Shown here: positions 17,911 through 26,614 of the stretch, piece by piece | Layout: every line of letters begins with the position of its first letter | How positions within the stretch are numbered: the first letter of the stretch is position 1 | Origin: Acidobacteriota bacterium | GTDB taxonomy: Bacteria; Acidobacteriota; Terriglobia; Acidiferrales; UBA7541 | Assembly (NCBI GenBank): GCA_013289665.1 | Contig: JABCZN010000018.1 | Span: 39,036 to 103,035 of the forward strand | Reading direction: 5' to 3' | DNA: 64,000 nucleotides | The notes under the pieces: generated by a model | The model's database searches: none | What the model saw: the letters and a program-made list of their open reading frames with translations, nothing else | What the model was told of the DNA's origin: nothing | Program-made: the position numbers and the translations under genes

Positions 17911-18063
17911 GTGCGGGAGGGGTCGCGGAGCAAAGCGCAAGCGTTGACCTGCGGCGGAGCGGGTACTTACCATGGGGTGCTGCGCTACAGACGGAGTCCA
18001 TGGAAGATAATTGCTGCAAGGGCCTGGCTGCTGCCGGCGATGAGCTGAACGGGTTGTGAGGAT
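17911..18063 (+). repeat. Decayed copy of a promoter plus lipoprotein signal-peptide leader (copy A)
   Basis: A 153-bp block that aligns without gaps to 19960-20112 (about 107 of 153 identical by eye). It contains TTGACC (17944-17949), an 18-bp spacer and TACCAT (17968-17973), identical in position to copy B. In copy B the end of the block encodes MRAGAWLVVAMSLAGCED; here the start codon is ATT and a TGA interrupts the same frame (AWLLPAMS, stop, TGCED), so the leader no longer codes. The VWFA gene begins 42 bp later. Confidence 0.75.
17944..17973 (+). promoter_or_regulatory. Predicted sigma70-type promoter for the VWFA gene
   Basis: TTGACC and TACCAT separated by 18 bp. The same two hexamers with the same spacing stand upstream of the lytic transglycosylase gene (19993-20022), while the DNA between them differs, which argues that they are the conserved functional part. 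Confidence 0.5.
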
Positions 18064-18104
18064 CTGACCGAGCAGCGGGAGAGGTTCCCCGCGAGGGGTA
18101 CGCG

Positions 18105-19865
18105 ATGCGAACAGCAGGGCTGATTCGGGCGGGTACGATCGCGACGGCGACCCTGGCATTTGCAAGCATTGCGCGTGCCGGGCAGGCGAGCGAGAATCCT
18201 GCTTCGTCGAAGCCGGCCGCCCAGCCCAAAGCGGAACTGCCTAGCCAGGATCCGGGGCCGACGCTCAGGGTGCGCGTGAATCTGGTGCAGGTGAAAGCGG
18301 TGGTGCGCGATGAAAAAGGGCAAGTCGCAAAAAACCTGCAGCGGGAGGATTTTCAGCTTTACGACAACGGGGAATTGCAGCTGATTTCGACATTCGGGGT
18401 GGAAACTCCAGAAACTTTCCGGAAAAGAGAAGAGGCGGCAGCGAAGACGGAGCGGGTAGAAAGCTCCCCCGGGATCGAGAGAGAGGGGATAGCACAACGG
18501 TATGTGGCGGTGGTCTTCGATGACGTTCATATGCAAACGACGGATATTCTGCCTGTGCGGGCGGGGTCTGAAAAACTGATCGATAGCTTGAAGCAGGGCG
18601 ACCGGATTGGGATCTTTTCGACCTCGGGGCAGATGACCGAGCAGTTTACGAGCGACAAAGAGGCGCTGAAGAAGAAACTGAAATCGCTGGCGCCGCGGCC
18701 CATCATGGGCAAAATCAACGCCACCTCCACCTGCCCGGAGGTGACGTATTACATGGCGGACCAGTACGTGAACGAGCACAACACGGAGATCCTGGACGTG
18801 GCGACGGCAGAGGTGCTGGAGTGCAACTTCCGGAACGACCGAAAGAGGAGCATGGCGGCGAAATCTCTCGCGGAATCGATGCTGAGACAGCAACTCGCCG
18901 CCGGGAACGCGGACAACGAGGCGAGTTACCGGCGGCTGGAGGAGACGGTGAGGGAGATATCGAGGAAACCTGGCGAACGCGTCGTCATTCTTGTGTCGCC
19001 GGGATTCCTGCTGGCCTCGCTCTATTCAGACGAGATGGGGATGATCGAGCGAGCGAACCGGGCAGGAGTGGTGATCAACACGCTCGATTCCCGCGGCCTG
19101 TTTAATCCAGGAGTCGCGGCTGACGACATATCGAAGCCTGTAACCGACACGATGAGCGGCCGGATTTACAAGGCGAATTACCGGATGGCCGCGCAGATTG
19201 ACGCTGATTCGGTGCTGCGAGATTTTGCCGAGTCGACGGGAGGGACATTTTTTCACAACTCCAACGACCTGGCGGGAGGAATGCAGCAGTTGGGCGCGGC
19301 GCCAGAAGTGTCCTACCTGCTGGGGTACTCGCCGCAGGATCAGAAGATGGACGGGAAATATCACCGGATCAAGGTGGCGCTGCCGGGGAAGAAATACGAA
19401 GTGCAGGCGCGGCACGGCTATTACGCGCCTAAAAAAGTGAATGACCCGGACGAGAGCGCCAACCAGGAGATCCAGGAAGCTGTCTATTCGCAGGGAGAAA
19501 TTGACGAGTTGCGGCTGGAAATGCACACGGAGTACGTCCGGACGGATGCGGCGAACCCGTATCTGAGCGTGACTTCTCGCGTCGGTGCGCAGGGGCTGCG
19601 GTTCAGGAAGGAGGACGGGCGGAGCTTCGACAAGCTGATGGTGACGACCGTGATTTTCGACGAGAACGGGGAGTATGTAACCGGAGAGCAGAAGCTTGTG
19701 AACCTGGAATTGCCGGATGAAACGTATGAAAAGGTGAGCCGGTACGGATTGCAAATTAAGTCGAATTTTGCGTTGAAGCCGGGAACGTACACGGTCAGGC
19801 AGGTGGTGCGGGAATCGGAGGGCGCGCAGATGGGCGCAAAGAACGGGACGGTGGTGATTCCCTAG
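18105..19865 (+). CDS. VWFA-related secreted protein (acidobacterial type)
   Basis: A 586-residue protein with a signal peptide (MRTAGLIRAGTIATATLAFASIARA), a conserved RVRVNLVQVKAVVRDEKGQVAKNLQREDFQLYDNG region, and then a von Willebrand A-like domain (RYVAVVFDDVHMQT, later RVVILVSPGFLL and NRAGVVINTLDSRGL). The latter half (SYLLGYSPQDQKMDGKYHRIKVAL, then YEVQARHGYYAP) is diagnostic for the VWFA-related family that is hugely expanded in Acidobacteria. The MIDAS motif is degenerate (DDVH). Role unknown, probably surface protein interaction. Start has GAGGGG 6 nt upstream. Confidence 0.9.
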   Translation: MRTAGLIRAGTIATATLAFASIARAGQASENPASSKPAAQPKAELPSQDPGPTLRVRVNLVQVKAVVRDEKGQVAKNLQREDFQLYDNGELQLISTFGVETPETFRKREEAAAKTERVESSPGIEREGIAQRYVAVVFDDVHMQTTDILPVRAGSEKLIDSLKQGDRIGIFSTSGQMTEQFTSDKEALKKKLKSLAPRPIMGKINATSTCPEVTYYMADQYVNEHNTEILDVATAEVLECNFRNDRKRSMAAKSLAESMLRQQLAAGNADNEASYRRLEETVREISRKPGERVVILVSPGFLLASLYSDEMGMIERANRAGVVINTLDSRGLFNPGVAADDISKPVTDTMSGRIYKANYRMAAQIDADSVLRDFAESTGGTFFHNSNDLAGGMQQLGAAPEVSYLLGYSPQDQKMDGKYHRIKVALPGKKYEVQARHGYYAPKKVNDPDESANQEIQEAVYSQGEIDELRLEMHTEYVRTDAANPYLSVTSRVGAQGLRFRKEDGRSFDKLMVTTVIFDENGEYVTGEQKLVNLELPDETYEKVSRYGLQIKSNFALKPGTYTVRQVVRESEGAQMGAKNGTVVIP

Positions 19866-19959
19866 GACTGAAAAGCGGCCTGTTCGGAACGGATCGAGGG
19901 AGGCAGCGGGAAGCGTGCAACAAGGGATGGAAAGGGCGCCCGGGGGAGAAGATGGGGAG

Positions 19960-20112
19960 GTGCGGGATGGGTCGCGGCGCGTGGCGAAAGCGTTGACCTC
20001 TGACAGAGGCGGTCCTTACCATGGGGGGATGAGCCTGGGAAGAGATCGAGGAAAGTTGATGCGCGCTGGAGCTTGGCTGGTGGTGGCAATGAGCCTGGCG
20101 GGTTGCGAGGAT
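19960..20112 (+). repeat. Promoter plus lipoprotein signal-peptide leader, intact copy B
   Basis: Intact partner of the decayed block at 17911-18063. It carries the predicted promoter, the ribosome site and the first 18 codons of the lytic transglycosylase gene, and the similarity ends shortly after the lipobox. Confidence 0.75.
19993..20022 (+). promoter_or_regulatory. Predicted sigma70-type promoter for the lytic transglycosylase gene
   Basis: TTGACC (19993-19998), 18-bp spacer, TACCAT (20017-20022); 36 bp ahead of the start codon. Duplicated upstream of the VWFA gene. Confidence 0.5.
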
Positions 20113-21837
20113 GCGGCGAAGCGGCCCGTCAAGGCGCATGCTCCGGGACTGCAACCTTCAGAAGTCAAGGGGACCCAAGCACAGGGGCAGGAGGCGAGTC
20201 GAGGGGTGGCGCAGGCGGGGCCAGGCGCGGTCGGCAATCTGCCGGTGCGGAACCTGAAGGCCCAGCCGCTGATTTCGCTGGCGCCGCGGACCCCGGGCGG
20301 GATCCCCTACCTGATTGAAAAAGTGAAGGAAAGGTTTGCTGCGGGAGAGGCCAACTACAAGGCTGGGCACCTGGTGGCGGCGCGGCGGGACTTTGACGAC
20401 GCGGTGGACTGGATGCTGGAGAGCGGGTACGACCCGAACAGCGACCCCAAGCTGAGTGAGCTGTTTCACCAGGTCACCGACACGATTTATTCCTATGAGC
20501 TGCAGGCGTTCCGCGCGGGCGACGGGTTCAGCGAGGCTCCGGCGGTGCCGGCGCCGATTGACGAAGTGGCGGAGATGACCTTTCCGGTGGACCCGAAGTT
20601 GAGGGAGCGCGCGGAAGAGGCGGCGAGGAGCGTTTCGCACGATCTGCCGCTGACGGTGAACGACGTGGTGGCGTCGTACCTGAATTTTTTCCAAACGCCG
20701 CGCGGGCGGGCGATCGTGGAGACGGGGCTGCGGCGCAAGGGAAAATACGACGACATGATTGCGCGGGTGCTGCGGGAAGAGGGCGTGCCGCAGGACCTGA
20801 TTTACCTGGCGCAGGCGGAGAGCGCGTTTCAGCCACTGGCGCTTTCGCGCGCGGGGGCGCGGGGGATCTGGCAGTTCGTGCAGTGGCGCGGGAACGAATA
20901 TGGACTGAAGCGGACGTGGTGGGTGGATGAGCGGATGGATCCGGAAAAAGCCACGCGGGCGGCGGCCCAGCATTTGCGGGATCTCTATGGGCTGTTCGGG
21001 GATTGGTACCTGGCGATTGCGGCTTACAACTGCGGGCCGGGAAACGTGCAGAAGGGCGTGGAGCGGACCGGGTACGCGGATTTCTGGGAGCTGTATAAGA
21101 GAAACGTGCTGCCGCGGGAAACGAAGAATTATGTGCCGATCATCCTTGCGCTGACGCTGATCGCCAAGGACGCGGCGCACTATGGGATCTCGGTTGACCC
21201 GGAACACGAGGTGGAAACGGACGCGGTGAAGCCGGGGCGGGCGATTGACTTGCGGCTGGTGGCGGAGACGATTGACGTGGACGTGGCCACGCTGCGGACG
21301 CTCAATCCTTCCCTGCTGCGGATGGCGACCCCGGACGATCCGGCTTTTCTGCTGCACCTGCCGAAGGGGACCGCGGAAACATTTCTGGCGGAGATTGCCG
21401 ATATTCCGGCGGAGAAGTGGGTGAGCTGGCGGCGGCACCGGGTGGAGAGCGGAGAGACACTGACGTCAATCGCGAAGAAATACCGGGTGACGCCGGGGGC
21501 AATCGCGGCGGCGAACGACCTGGAAGCGGGGACAGGGCTCGAGGCGGGCGAGAAGCTGATTATCCCGGCGGCGCGTCCGGTCGAAGAGACCAAGAGCCGG
21601 CTGGTGAGATATCGGGTGCGGCGCGGAGATACGCTGGGGGGGATTGCGGACCAGTTCAGCGTGACGGACGGGGACATCCGGAAATGGAACGGGCTCAAGG
21701 GCGGGAAGGTGAGCCGGGGAATGGTCTTGCGGATTTACACTGTGGGGGGCGCACCGGAGACGCGGACGGTGAAGAGTTCGGCGAAAACGCGGCACAAGAA
21801 GCCGGGGAGTACGGGCGGAAGCCAGACGAAACCTTGA
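20059..21837 (+). CDS. MltD-like lytic transglycosylase lipoprotein with two LysM domains
   Basis: A 592-residue lipoprotein: signal peptide with lipobox LAGC (Cys16), a helical N-terminal region, an SLT domain, and two C-terminal LysM repeats. The catalytic glutamate is Glu254 in QAESAFQPLALS, followed by GARGIWQF and AIAAYNCGPGNV, the usual SLT family 1 motifs. The LysM units (HRVESGETLTSIAKKY, YRVRRGDTLGGIADQF) bind peptidoglycan. It cleaves murein glycosidic bonds with formation of anhydro-muramyl ends. The start at 20059 rather than 19915 is set by the signal peptide and by GAGG upstream. The C-terminus is basic. Confidence 0.9.
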   Translation: MRAGAWLVVAMSLAGCEDAAKRPVKAHAPGLQPSEVKGTQAQGQEASRGVAQAGPGAVGNLPVRNLKAQPLISLAPRTPGGIPYLIEKVKERFAAGEANYKAGHLVAARRDFDDAVDWMLESGYDPNSDPKLSELFHQVTDTIYSYELQAFRAGDGFSEAPAVPAPIDEVAEMTFPVDPKLRERAEEAARSVSHDLPLTVNDVVASYLNFFQTPRGRAIVETGLRRKGKYDDMIARVLREEGVPQDLIYLAQAESAFQPLALSRAGARGIWQFVQWRGNEYGLKRTWWVDERMDPEKATRAAAQHLRDLYGLFGDWYLAIAAYNCGPGNVQKGVERTGYADFWELYKRNVLPRETKNYVPIILALTLIAKDAAHYGISVDPEHEVETDAVKPGRAIDLRLVAETIDVDVATLRTLNPSLLRMATPDDPAFLLHLPKGTAETFLAEIADIPAEKWVSWRRHRVESGETLTSIAKKYRVTPGAIAAANDLEAGTGLEAGEKLIIPAARPVEETKSRLVRYRVRRGDTLGGIADQFSVTDGDIRKWNGLKGGKVSRGMVLRIYTVGGAPETRTVKSSAKTRHKKPGSTGGSQTKP

Positions 21838-21914
21838 CTGGCGAAGACTGGACGGAGCCCTAGGAAAGAGGCAGAATATTTTGCCTACAGACGGGCCGAT
21901 TTTGTCACGAAAGC

Positions 21915-21943
21915 TTGACAAGGACGTTGGAGTGGGATAACAA
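21915..21943 (+). promoter_or_regulatory. Predicted promoter of the histone-like gene
   Basis: A perfect TTGACA (21915-21920), 17-bp spacer and TAACAA (21938-21943), 87 bp ahead of the start codon. It is the best consensus-like promoter noticed in the window. Confidence 0.5.
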
Positions 21944-22029
21944 ATCGCAAGGACGGAGTGCAGGACGTCTCCGACTGGTGCAGCGTGCCAAGAACAACGG
22001 GTAAGAAGGATCCCCATGGGGAGGAGAGC

Positions 22030-22365
22030 ATGGAATTCGAGAAAGATCAGTTTGAGGACGACGAAGAGCTGTCCCGGTTGGAAGACGACGAGGAGCTCGG
22101 CGGAGAGCCGGGAGGCGTCGTCGAAGAAGAGGAAGAGCTGCTGATCGTTGAGGAAGAGCCCGCCGACGAGGGGGACGAACCCGCGGCCAAACCGGCGGCG
22201 AAGCCGACGCCGAAGCCCTCAACCAAGAAAGCTGCTCCCAAGAAGGCCGCGAAGAAGTCCAAGAAGCCCGCCAAAAAGGCCAAGAAGAAGCCGGCCAAGA
22301 AAGCGAAGGCCAAGCCGAAGAAGAAGAAGAAGGCGGCGAAGAAGGCCAAGAAGCGGCGCCGGTAG
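22030..22365 (+). CDS. Histone H1-like Lys/Ala-rich protein with acidic N-terminus
   Basis: A 111-residue protein with two opposite halves. Residues 1 to about 48 are strongly acidic (EDDEELSRLEDDEELGGEP, then EEEEELL), and the rest is a Lys/Ala/Pro repeat chain (KPAAKPTPKPS, KKAAKKSKKPAKK, KKRRR end) like the C-terminal tails of histone H1 and bacterial Hc1/AlgP-type proteins. It likely binds DNA or RNA through the basic tail, with the acidic part as a regulator or partner site; that is inference. Start 22030 has GGAGGAG upstream. A strong terminator follows, so it is monocistronic and probably well expressed. Confidence 0.75.
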   Translation: MEFEKDQFEDDEELSRLEDDEELGGEPGGVVEEEEELLIVEEEPADEGDEPAAKPAAKPTPKPSTKKAAPKKAAKKSKKPAKKAKKKPAKKAKAKPKKKKKAAKKAKKRRR

Positions 22366-22396
22366 CGACCCCGCGCGGTTGCCTAAATCTCACCAG

Positions 22397-22427
22397 AGGC
22401 TCCCCGAGAAAATCGGGGAGCCTTTTT
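22397..22427 (+). terminator. Rho-independent terminator after the histone-like gene
   Basis: An 11-bp perfect stem (22397-22407 with 22413-22423) with loop GAAAA, directly followed by TTTTTCTT. It lies 31 bp past the stop codon. Confidence 0.9.
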
Positions 22428-22554
22428 CTTGGCGCGGGCGGGCTGGAATGGAGAAGAGGGTTGGCGTGGGCAGGATGGAGGAACAGGTTACCGGAGAAGG
22501 CTAGGACCATGTTTCCGGTAACGGGCTTGCCGGGCACTAACTGAAAAATCGAGC

Positions 22555-23958
22555 TTACGCGGTTTTGATGGTGTTAGAAGCTGAGTCCCAAAGGGCGACG
22601 GTCTTGTTGAAGTAGGAATAGTTCGACATGTGGCAGCCACTGAGCGCAGCGTTGTTGCCGAAGGCTTCGTTTTCGGCTGCCGGTTTGCGCGTGCGCACGG
22701 CCTGGAAGAAATTGGCCAGGTGATCCACCAGGTCGCTATAACCGTCGGGAACCGTATAGATTTCCTGCTCCGATTCCACTTTGTCGCTACCCGGAGCCGG
22801 CCTGGGATGCTCACGATTCCACTCCGCGATGTATTCCTGGCGTTGCTTTTCCGGCCAGGAGCCGATGGAATAGTTCTCGCGTGTATGAAACTCAGGCTCT
22901 GCATGAAAAACAAGGGATGCGCCAGCTCCTAAAGCTGCAGGGGCGCCCTCGCCGCGAATCAACATGGTGCCTTTTTTCCCGTAAAAGGCGAAAAACTGAT
23001 CCTCATATTTGTTGTTCTGGTTGCAGCGCACGACCACCTGGAATTTCGGATAGTCGTAGATCGTCCATTGGAGATCGCCAAATTCACGGCCATCCTTGTA
23101 GTGGTAAATCCCTCCGGTGGAGAAAGCGCGCATGGCCGGCGCATTGGTGCTGGTGATGTAGTGAATGCCGGAGATGAGGTGCACGAAGAGATCGCCGGGG
23201 AGTCCCGCGCCGTAGTCCTTGTAGCAACGCCAGGAAACGAAGCGGCGTCCATCGAAGGACCGCTTGGGCGCGTCGCCGAGCCAAGTGTTCCAGTCAATGG
23301 TGTGTTCGTTGGCATCGGGAGGGATTGGGTTTACCCAAGCGCCACTATCGCTGTTGCGATCCCACACGGCTTCGATGGTGTCCACTTCTCCGAGCCTGCC
23401 GGAGTCCCAGATTTCCTTTGCTTTGGCGTAAAGAATTGAACTGACACGCTGGCTGCCGATCTGCAAGATGCGCTTGTTCTTCTGTATTGCGTCAATCATG
23501 GCAAAACCGTCCTCAACCGTGTGGGACATGGGCTTTTCGCAGTAGATGTCTTTGCCAGCCTGCGCTGCTTCGACCACCAAGCGGCGGTGCCAATGGTCGG
23601 GCGCCGCGACAATCACAGTGTCGATGTCCTTGCGGTCGAGAACGCGGCGGTACTCGCGGGTTGTGTCTATATTTTTGTTCAGCACTTCCTTGGCGGACTC
23701 GTGACGCGTGTCGTAAAGATCCGCGGCAGCCACACACTCGATACCGGGCACCGCGCGGCTCGCTCGCAGCAAGTTGCAGCCCTGTGTGCCCGTGCCAATG
23801 ATGCCGAAGCGCACAGTATCCGACGGTGCGGGCCTCGGCGAGCCCCGGAGAACGCTTGATTCCAGGATCGTGACATTCTTGCCGGTGAGACTTGCGGCCA
23901 TGGATCCTGCACCTAAGCGAACAAAATCGCGTCGACTCATGGAGACGGGGTTTTTCAT
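22555..23958 (-). CDS. Tat-exported Gfo/Idh/MocA family oxidoreductase
   Basis: A 467-residue protein with a twin-arginine-type leader (SMSRRDFVRLGAGSMAASL). The nucleotide-binding Rossmann start is VRFGIIGTGTQGCNLL, and the conserved dinucleotide-linked EKPMSHTVEDGFAMI motif contains the family lysine. The C-terminal half is the usual alpha/beta domain. Homologues act on sugars or inositols with NAD(P). The exported, Tat-type form is common in Acidobacteria and Planctomycetes. The gene is convergent with the histone-like gene. Substrate unknown. Confidence 0.85.
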   Translation of the reverse strand: MKNPVSMSRRDFVRLGAGSMAASLTGKNVTILESSVLRGSPRPAPSDTVRFGIIGTGTQGCNLLRASRAVPGIECVAAADLYDTRHESAKEVLNKNIDTTREYRRVLDRKDIDTVIVAAPDHWHRRLVVEAAQAGKDIYCEKPMSHTVEDGFAMIDAIQKNKRILQIGSQRVSSILYAKAKEIWDSGRLGEVDTIEAVWDRNSDSGAWVNPIPPDANEHTIDWNTWLGDAPKRSFDGRRFVSWRCYKDYGAGLPGDLFVHLISGIHYITSTNAPAMRAFSTGGIYHYKDGREFGDLQWTIYDYPKFQVVVRCNQNNKYEDQFFAFYGKKGTMLIRGEGAPAALGAGASLVFHAEPEFHTRENYSIGSWPEKQRQEYIAEWNREHPRPAPGSDKVESEQEIYTVPDGYSDLVDHLANFFQAVRTRKPAAENEAFGNNAALSGCHMSNYSYFNKTVALWDSASNTIKTA

Positions 23959-24152
23959 GGCACGCTCCTTTGGGAAATTCCAGGATGCTTCGCATGGATC
24001 AGGTTTGAGTTTGCTGAATTATAGCGCAGGGCCCGTGATTCTTCCCTGATTAGCCGTAACCGGTGAAGTAGGTATCAGTACTCACTCGTTCAGATTGGGG
24101 GGATGGCCGGGGCTCTTACGGACCACACCGAAATCCAAGTAGCTCTCGCAGC

Positions 24153-24817
24153 TTAGCCGCCTGTGACTGGAGATTGGTTCCAATAGTAAGGCGTGCCGAG
24201 AGTTTCTTCTAAAGTTCCGTAACGCCCTTTGCAACCGAAACAATTGAATGTGTAAAGCGCCTGCTTTTCTGCATCATGACCGAGTTCTAGAAGCAATGGA
24301 TGGAGTGCCACAGCCAACAACAGGTGACTTTTGACAAGGAAGTCCACCTGGCGCACAGCGAGATTGTTCGGCAGGTTCTGGAGACTTTGAACCGACGCGA
24401 TTCGCAACCTCTTCGGTTCAGATTCAACAGCGGCACAATGGACCAATTCACCGGTCCAACTGCGGCAAAAGTAGGTTTACTGTCGTAGAGGTAGATGTCC
24501 CACTTCTCCTCCATGACACGCGACTTAAAAACCGGTCCGTCTGGTGGTTGCTTATTAATCTCGTAAGCTAGATTACATCGAAGACTTTGGCGGGGAGTGA
24601 GATTCGCATTAGATAACTCTTGCCCAGATTCCGTCCGAAGTCGGTTAAAACTCTCCGCAATTTGCTGGTCAGAGGTGAAACTTGTCATGCCGTCGGCAAA
24701 TTGGGTGCAGTCGAGGATTGAAAGGCGCCAGACGTTCTCACTCGGCTGCAACCAGCGAGCTGTAAGACTTTGTTGTTGAGGGCCCGCTTTTGAGAGTATT
24801 CGGCGCACCAAGTTCAT
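24153..24817 (-). pseudogene. Frameshifted gene of a conserved hypothetical family
   Basis: Two overlapping frames together make one protein of about 220 residues. The first (from 24817) reads RWLQPSENVWRLSILDC and VMEEKWDIYLYDSKP; the second continues YFCRSWTGELVHC, RLRIASVQSLQNLP, LAVRQVDFLVKSHLLL and ALYTFNCFGCKGRYG to the stop at 24153. The join falls near 24463-24472 and needs a single-base change. The pattern (W-D-x-Y, YFCRSWTGEL, AVRQVDFLLKSH) matches a bacterial family of unknown function as I recall it. It is a pseudogene or a sequencing error. Confidence 0.7.
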
Positions 24818-25074
24818 CGTCGTTCCCAGTAATGAAACGTGCCTTTTTCAAAACTCTCTGCGTTGCTATCCACCCGCAGTGATTACGGTAGTAAACGATT
24901 CCAATTCCGTAGCGGAACCCATCCAAAATGTTGGCGGACCGGAGCAGCTAACGCTTCGGCCCGGCTTGCCATTGTCCACCCTTGCCGGTCGGGGGGAATT
25001 TGAATGGAATCGCTCAAGGTCCCATCTGATTAACGCCCAGAACCAGATAAGTTCCGGTCACCAATTACCAGTCA

Positions 25075-26451
25075 CTAGACGAGCGGCTCGGACCAGTTTT
25101 CCAGGGTCTCTTTTACCTTGTGCAAAAACTGGTGGGCCACGGCGCCGTCGACGACCCGGTGGTCGTAGCTGAGCGTGACGTAGCACATCGAGCGGATGGC
25201 GATCGAGTCGTTGATCACCACCGGGCGCTTTTCGATTGCGCCGAGGCCCAGAATGCCCACATTGGGCTGGCTGATCACCGGCAGGCCGAACAGACCGCCG
25301 AAGACCCCGGGATTGGTGATGGAAAAGGTGCCTTCCTGGACTTCCTCGGGCTTGAGCTTTTTCGAACGCGCCCGCTCGGCGAGATCGTTGAGGTTCCGCT
25401 GGATGCCCAGAAGGTTTTTTTCGTCGGCGTTCTTGATGACCGGCACGAGCAAGCCCCAGTCAAGGGCCACGGCGATGCCGACGTTGATCTCCTTGTGCAA
25501 AACCATGCTGGTGCCGTCGAGAGAGGCGTTGAGCGTGGGATAGGCGCGCAGGCCGGCGACGGCGGCTTTCACGAAGAAGGGCATGAAGGTGAGCTTGGTT
25601 TCGTAGCGCTTTTCGAACTCCTCCTTGGCTTTGGCGCGGATGGCGGCGACCTTGGTCATATCAATTTCGTCAACCGAGTAGACGTGCGCCGATACGTGCT
25701 TGGAGGCGACCATGTGCTCCGCGATTTTCTGGCGCATGTTGCTGAGCGGCTGCACTTCATAATTGCCGAAGTAGATGCGTTCGCGGGGAACGCCGATCTC
25801 GAGCGCTGGAACGTACTGGGCGCCGTGCGCGGCGGGTGCGCCTGGAGTTGCCATTGGCGCGGGAGGCGGCACGGACGGGCGCGCGGCTGCGGCCGGGGCA
25901 GGACCTGCTGCCGCGGCCGGTGCGGATTGCCCGGCGATGACGGCTTCGATGTCTTCCTTCGTTATGCGGCCGGCGGCGCCGGTGCCTTCGATGGCGGAAA
26001 GATCCACGCCATGTTCCTTGGCGAGGCGGCGAACGAGCGGCGAGGAGTGAATGCGTTCGGTGGAGCCGGAAGAGGCGGCGGCAGCGGGCGCGGCCGAAAC
26101 AGGAGCCGCAGGTGCGGGTGCGGCGGGTTTGGCTGCGGCGGGTGCGGGAGGCGGTGCGGGGGCAGCTTTGGCTGGAGCCGCGGGAGGGGCCGACGAGGGT
26201 AGGGCGGCGGAGCCCGCGCCGTCAATCACCGCGACAATGGTTTGGATGGGCACGGTCTGGCCTTCGGCAATCTTTATTTCCTTGAGGACACCGGCGGAGG
26301 GAGAGGGAATTTCGGCATCCACCTTGTCGGTGGAGATTTCAAAGAGCGGCTCGTCGCGCTCGACCTTGTCGCCGGGTTTCTTGAGCCATTTGGTGATGGT
26401 GCCTTCAAAGATGCTTTCGCCCATTTGGGGCATGACGACATCAACTGCCAT
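25075..26451 (-). CDS. Dihydrolipoamide acyltransferase (E2) of an alpha-keto acid dehydrogenase complex
   Basis: A 458-residue E2 with one lipoyl domain (residues 1-76; lipoyl lysine Lys43 in EISTDKVDAE), a long Ala/Pro-rich linker, an E1/E3-binding domain (SPLVRRLAKEHGVDLSAIEGTG) and a C-terminal catalytic domain. The active-site HxxxDG motif is SYDHRVVDGAVAH (His431, Asp435). It takes the acyl group from E1 and passes it to CoA. The start at 26451 is where the lipoyl domain begins; the longer open frame upstream is not coding. E1 genes lie upstream on the same strand, with the cupredoxin-like gene between. Pyruvate and branched-chain complexes cannot be told apart here. Confidence 0.9.
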   Translation of the reverse strand: MAVDVVMPQMGESIFEGTITKWLKKPGDKVERDEPLFEISTDKVDAEIPSPSAGVLKEIKIAEGQTVPIQTIVAVIDGAGSAALPSSAPPAAPAKAAPAPPPAPAAAKPAAPAPAAPVSAAPAAAASSGSTERIHSSPLVRRLAKEHGVDLSAIEGTGAAGRITKEDIEAVIAGQSAPAAAAGPAPAAAARPSVPPPAPMATPGAPAAHGAQYVPALEIGVPRERIYFGNYEVQPLSNMRQKIAEHMVASKHVSAHVYSVDEIDMTKVAAIRAKAKEEFEKRYETKLTFMPFFVKAAVAGLRAYPTLNASLDGTSMVLHKEINVGIAVALDWGLLVPVIKNADEKNLLGIQRNLNDLAERARSKKLKPEEVQEGTFSITNPGVFGGLFGLPVISQPNVGILGLGAIEKRPVVINDSIAIRSMCYVTLSYDHRVVDGAVAHQFLHKVKETLENWSEPLV

Positions 26452-26614
26452 GGGATTGCTCTCCTTCGCCTGATGTGCCGTGTGAAACTTCCGGAATGCG
26501 TGGCGCTCTTGGCATGTTCCGCGGAACCTTTCTAGTTTACAGCGAAAGGCGAAGCGCGAAAAGGGCGAGGGGCCGGAGGGTTTTGCGGGCGGCCCGGGAA
26601 CGGACAAGCTGCGC

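Noticed and set aside
20158..21438. 426-residue minus-strand frame rich in Arg, Pro and His
   Set aside because: Exactly antisense to the lytic transglycosylase; composition is that of a GC-rich shadow frame.
24738..24926. 62-residue minus-strand frame beside the frameshifted gene
   Set aside because: No ribosome site and it overlaps the start of the stronger frame at 24817.
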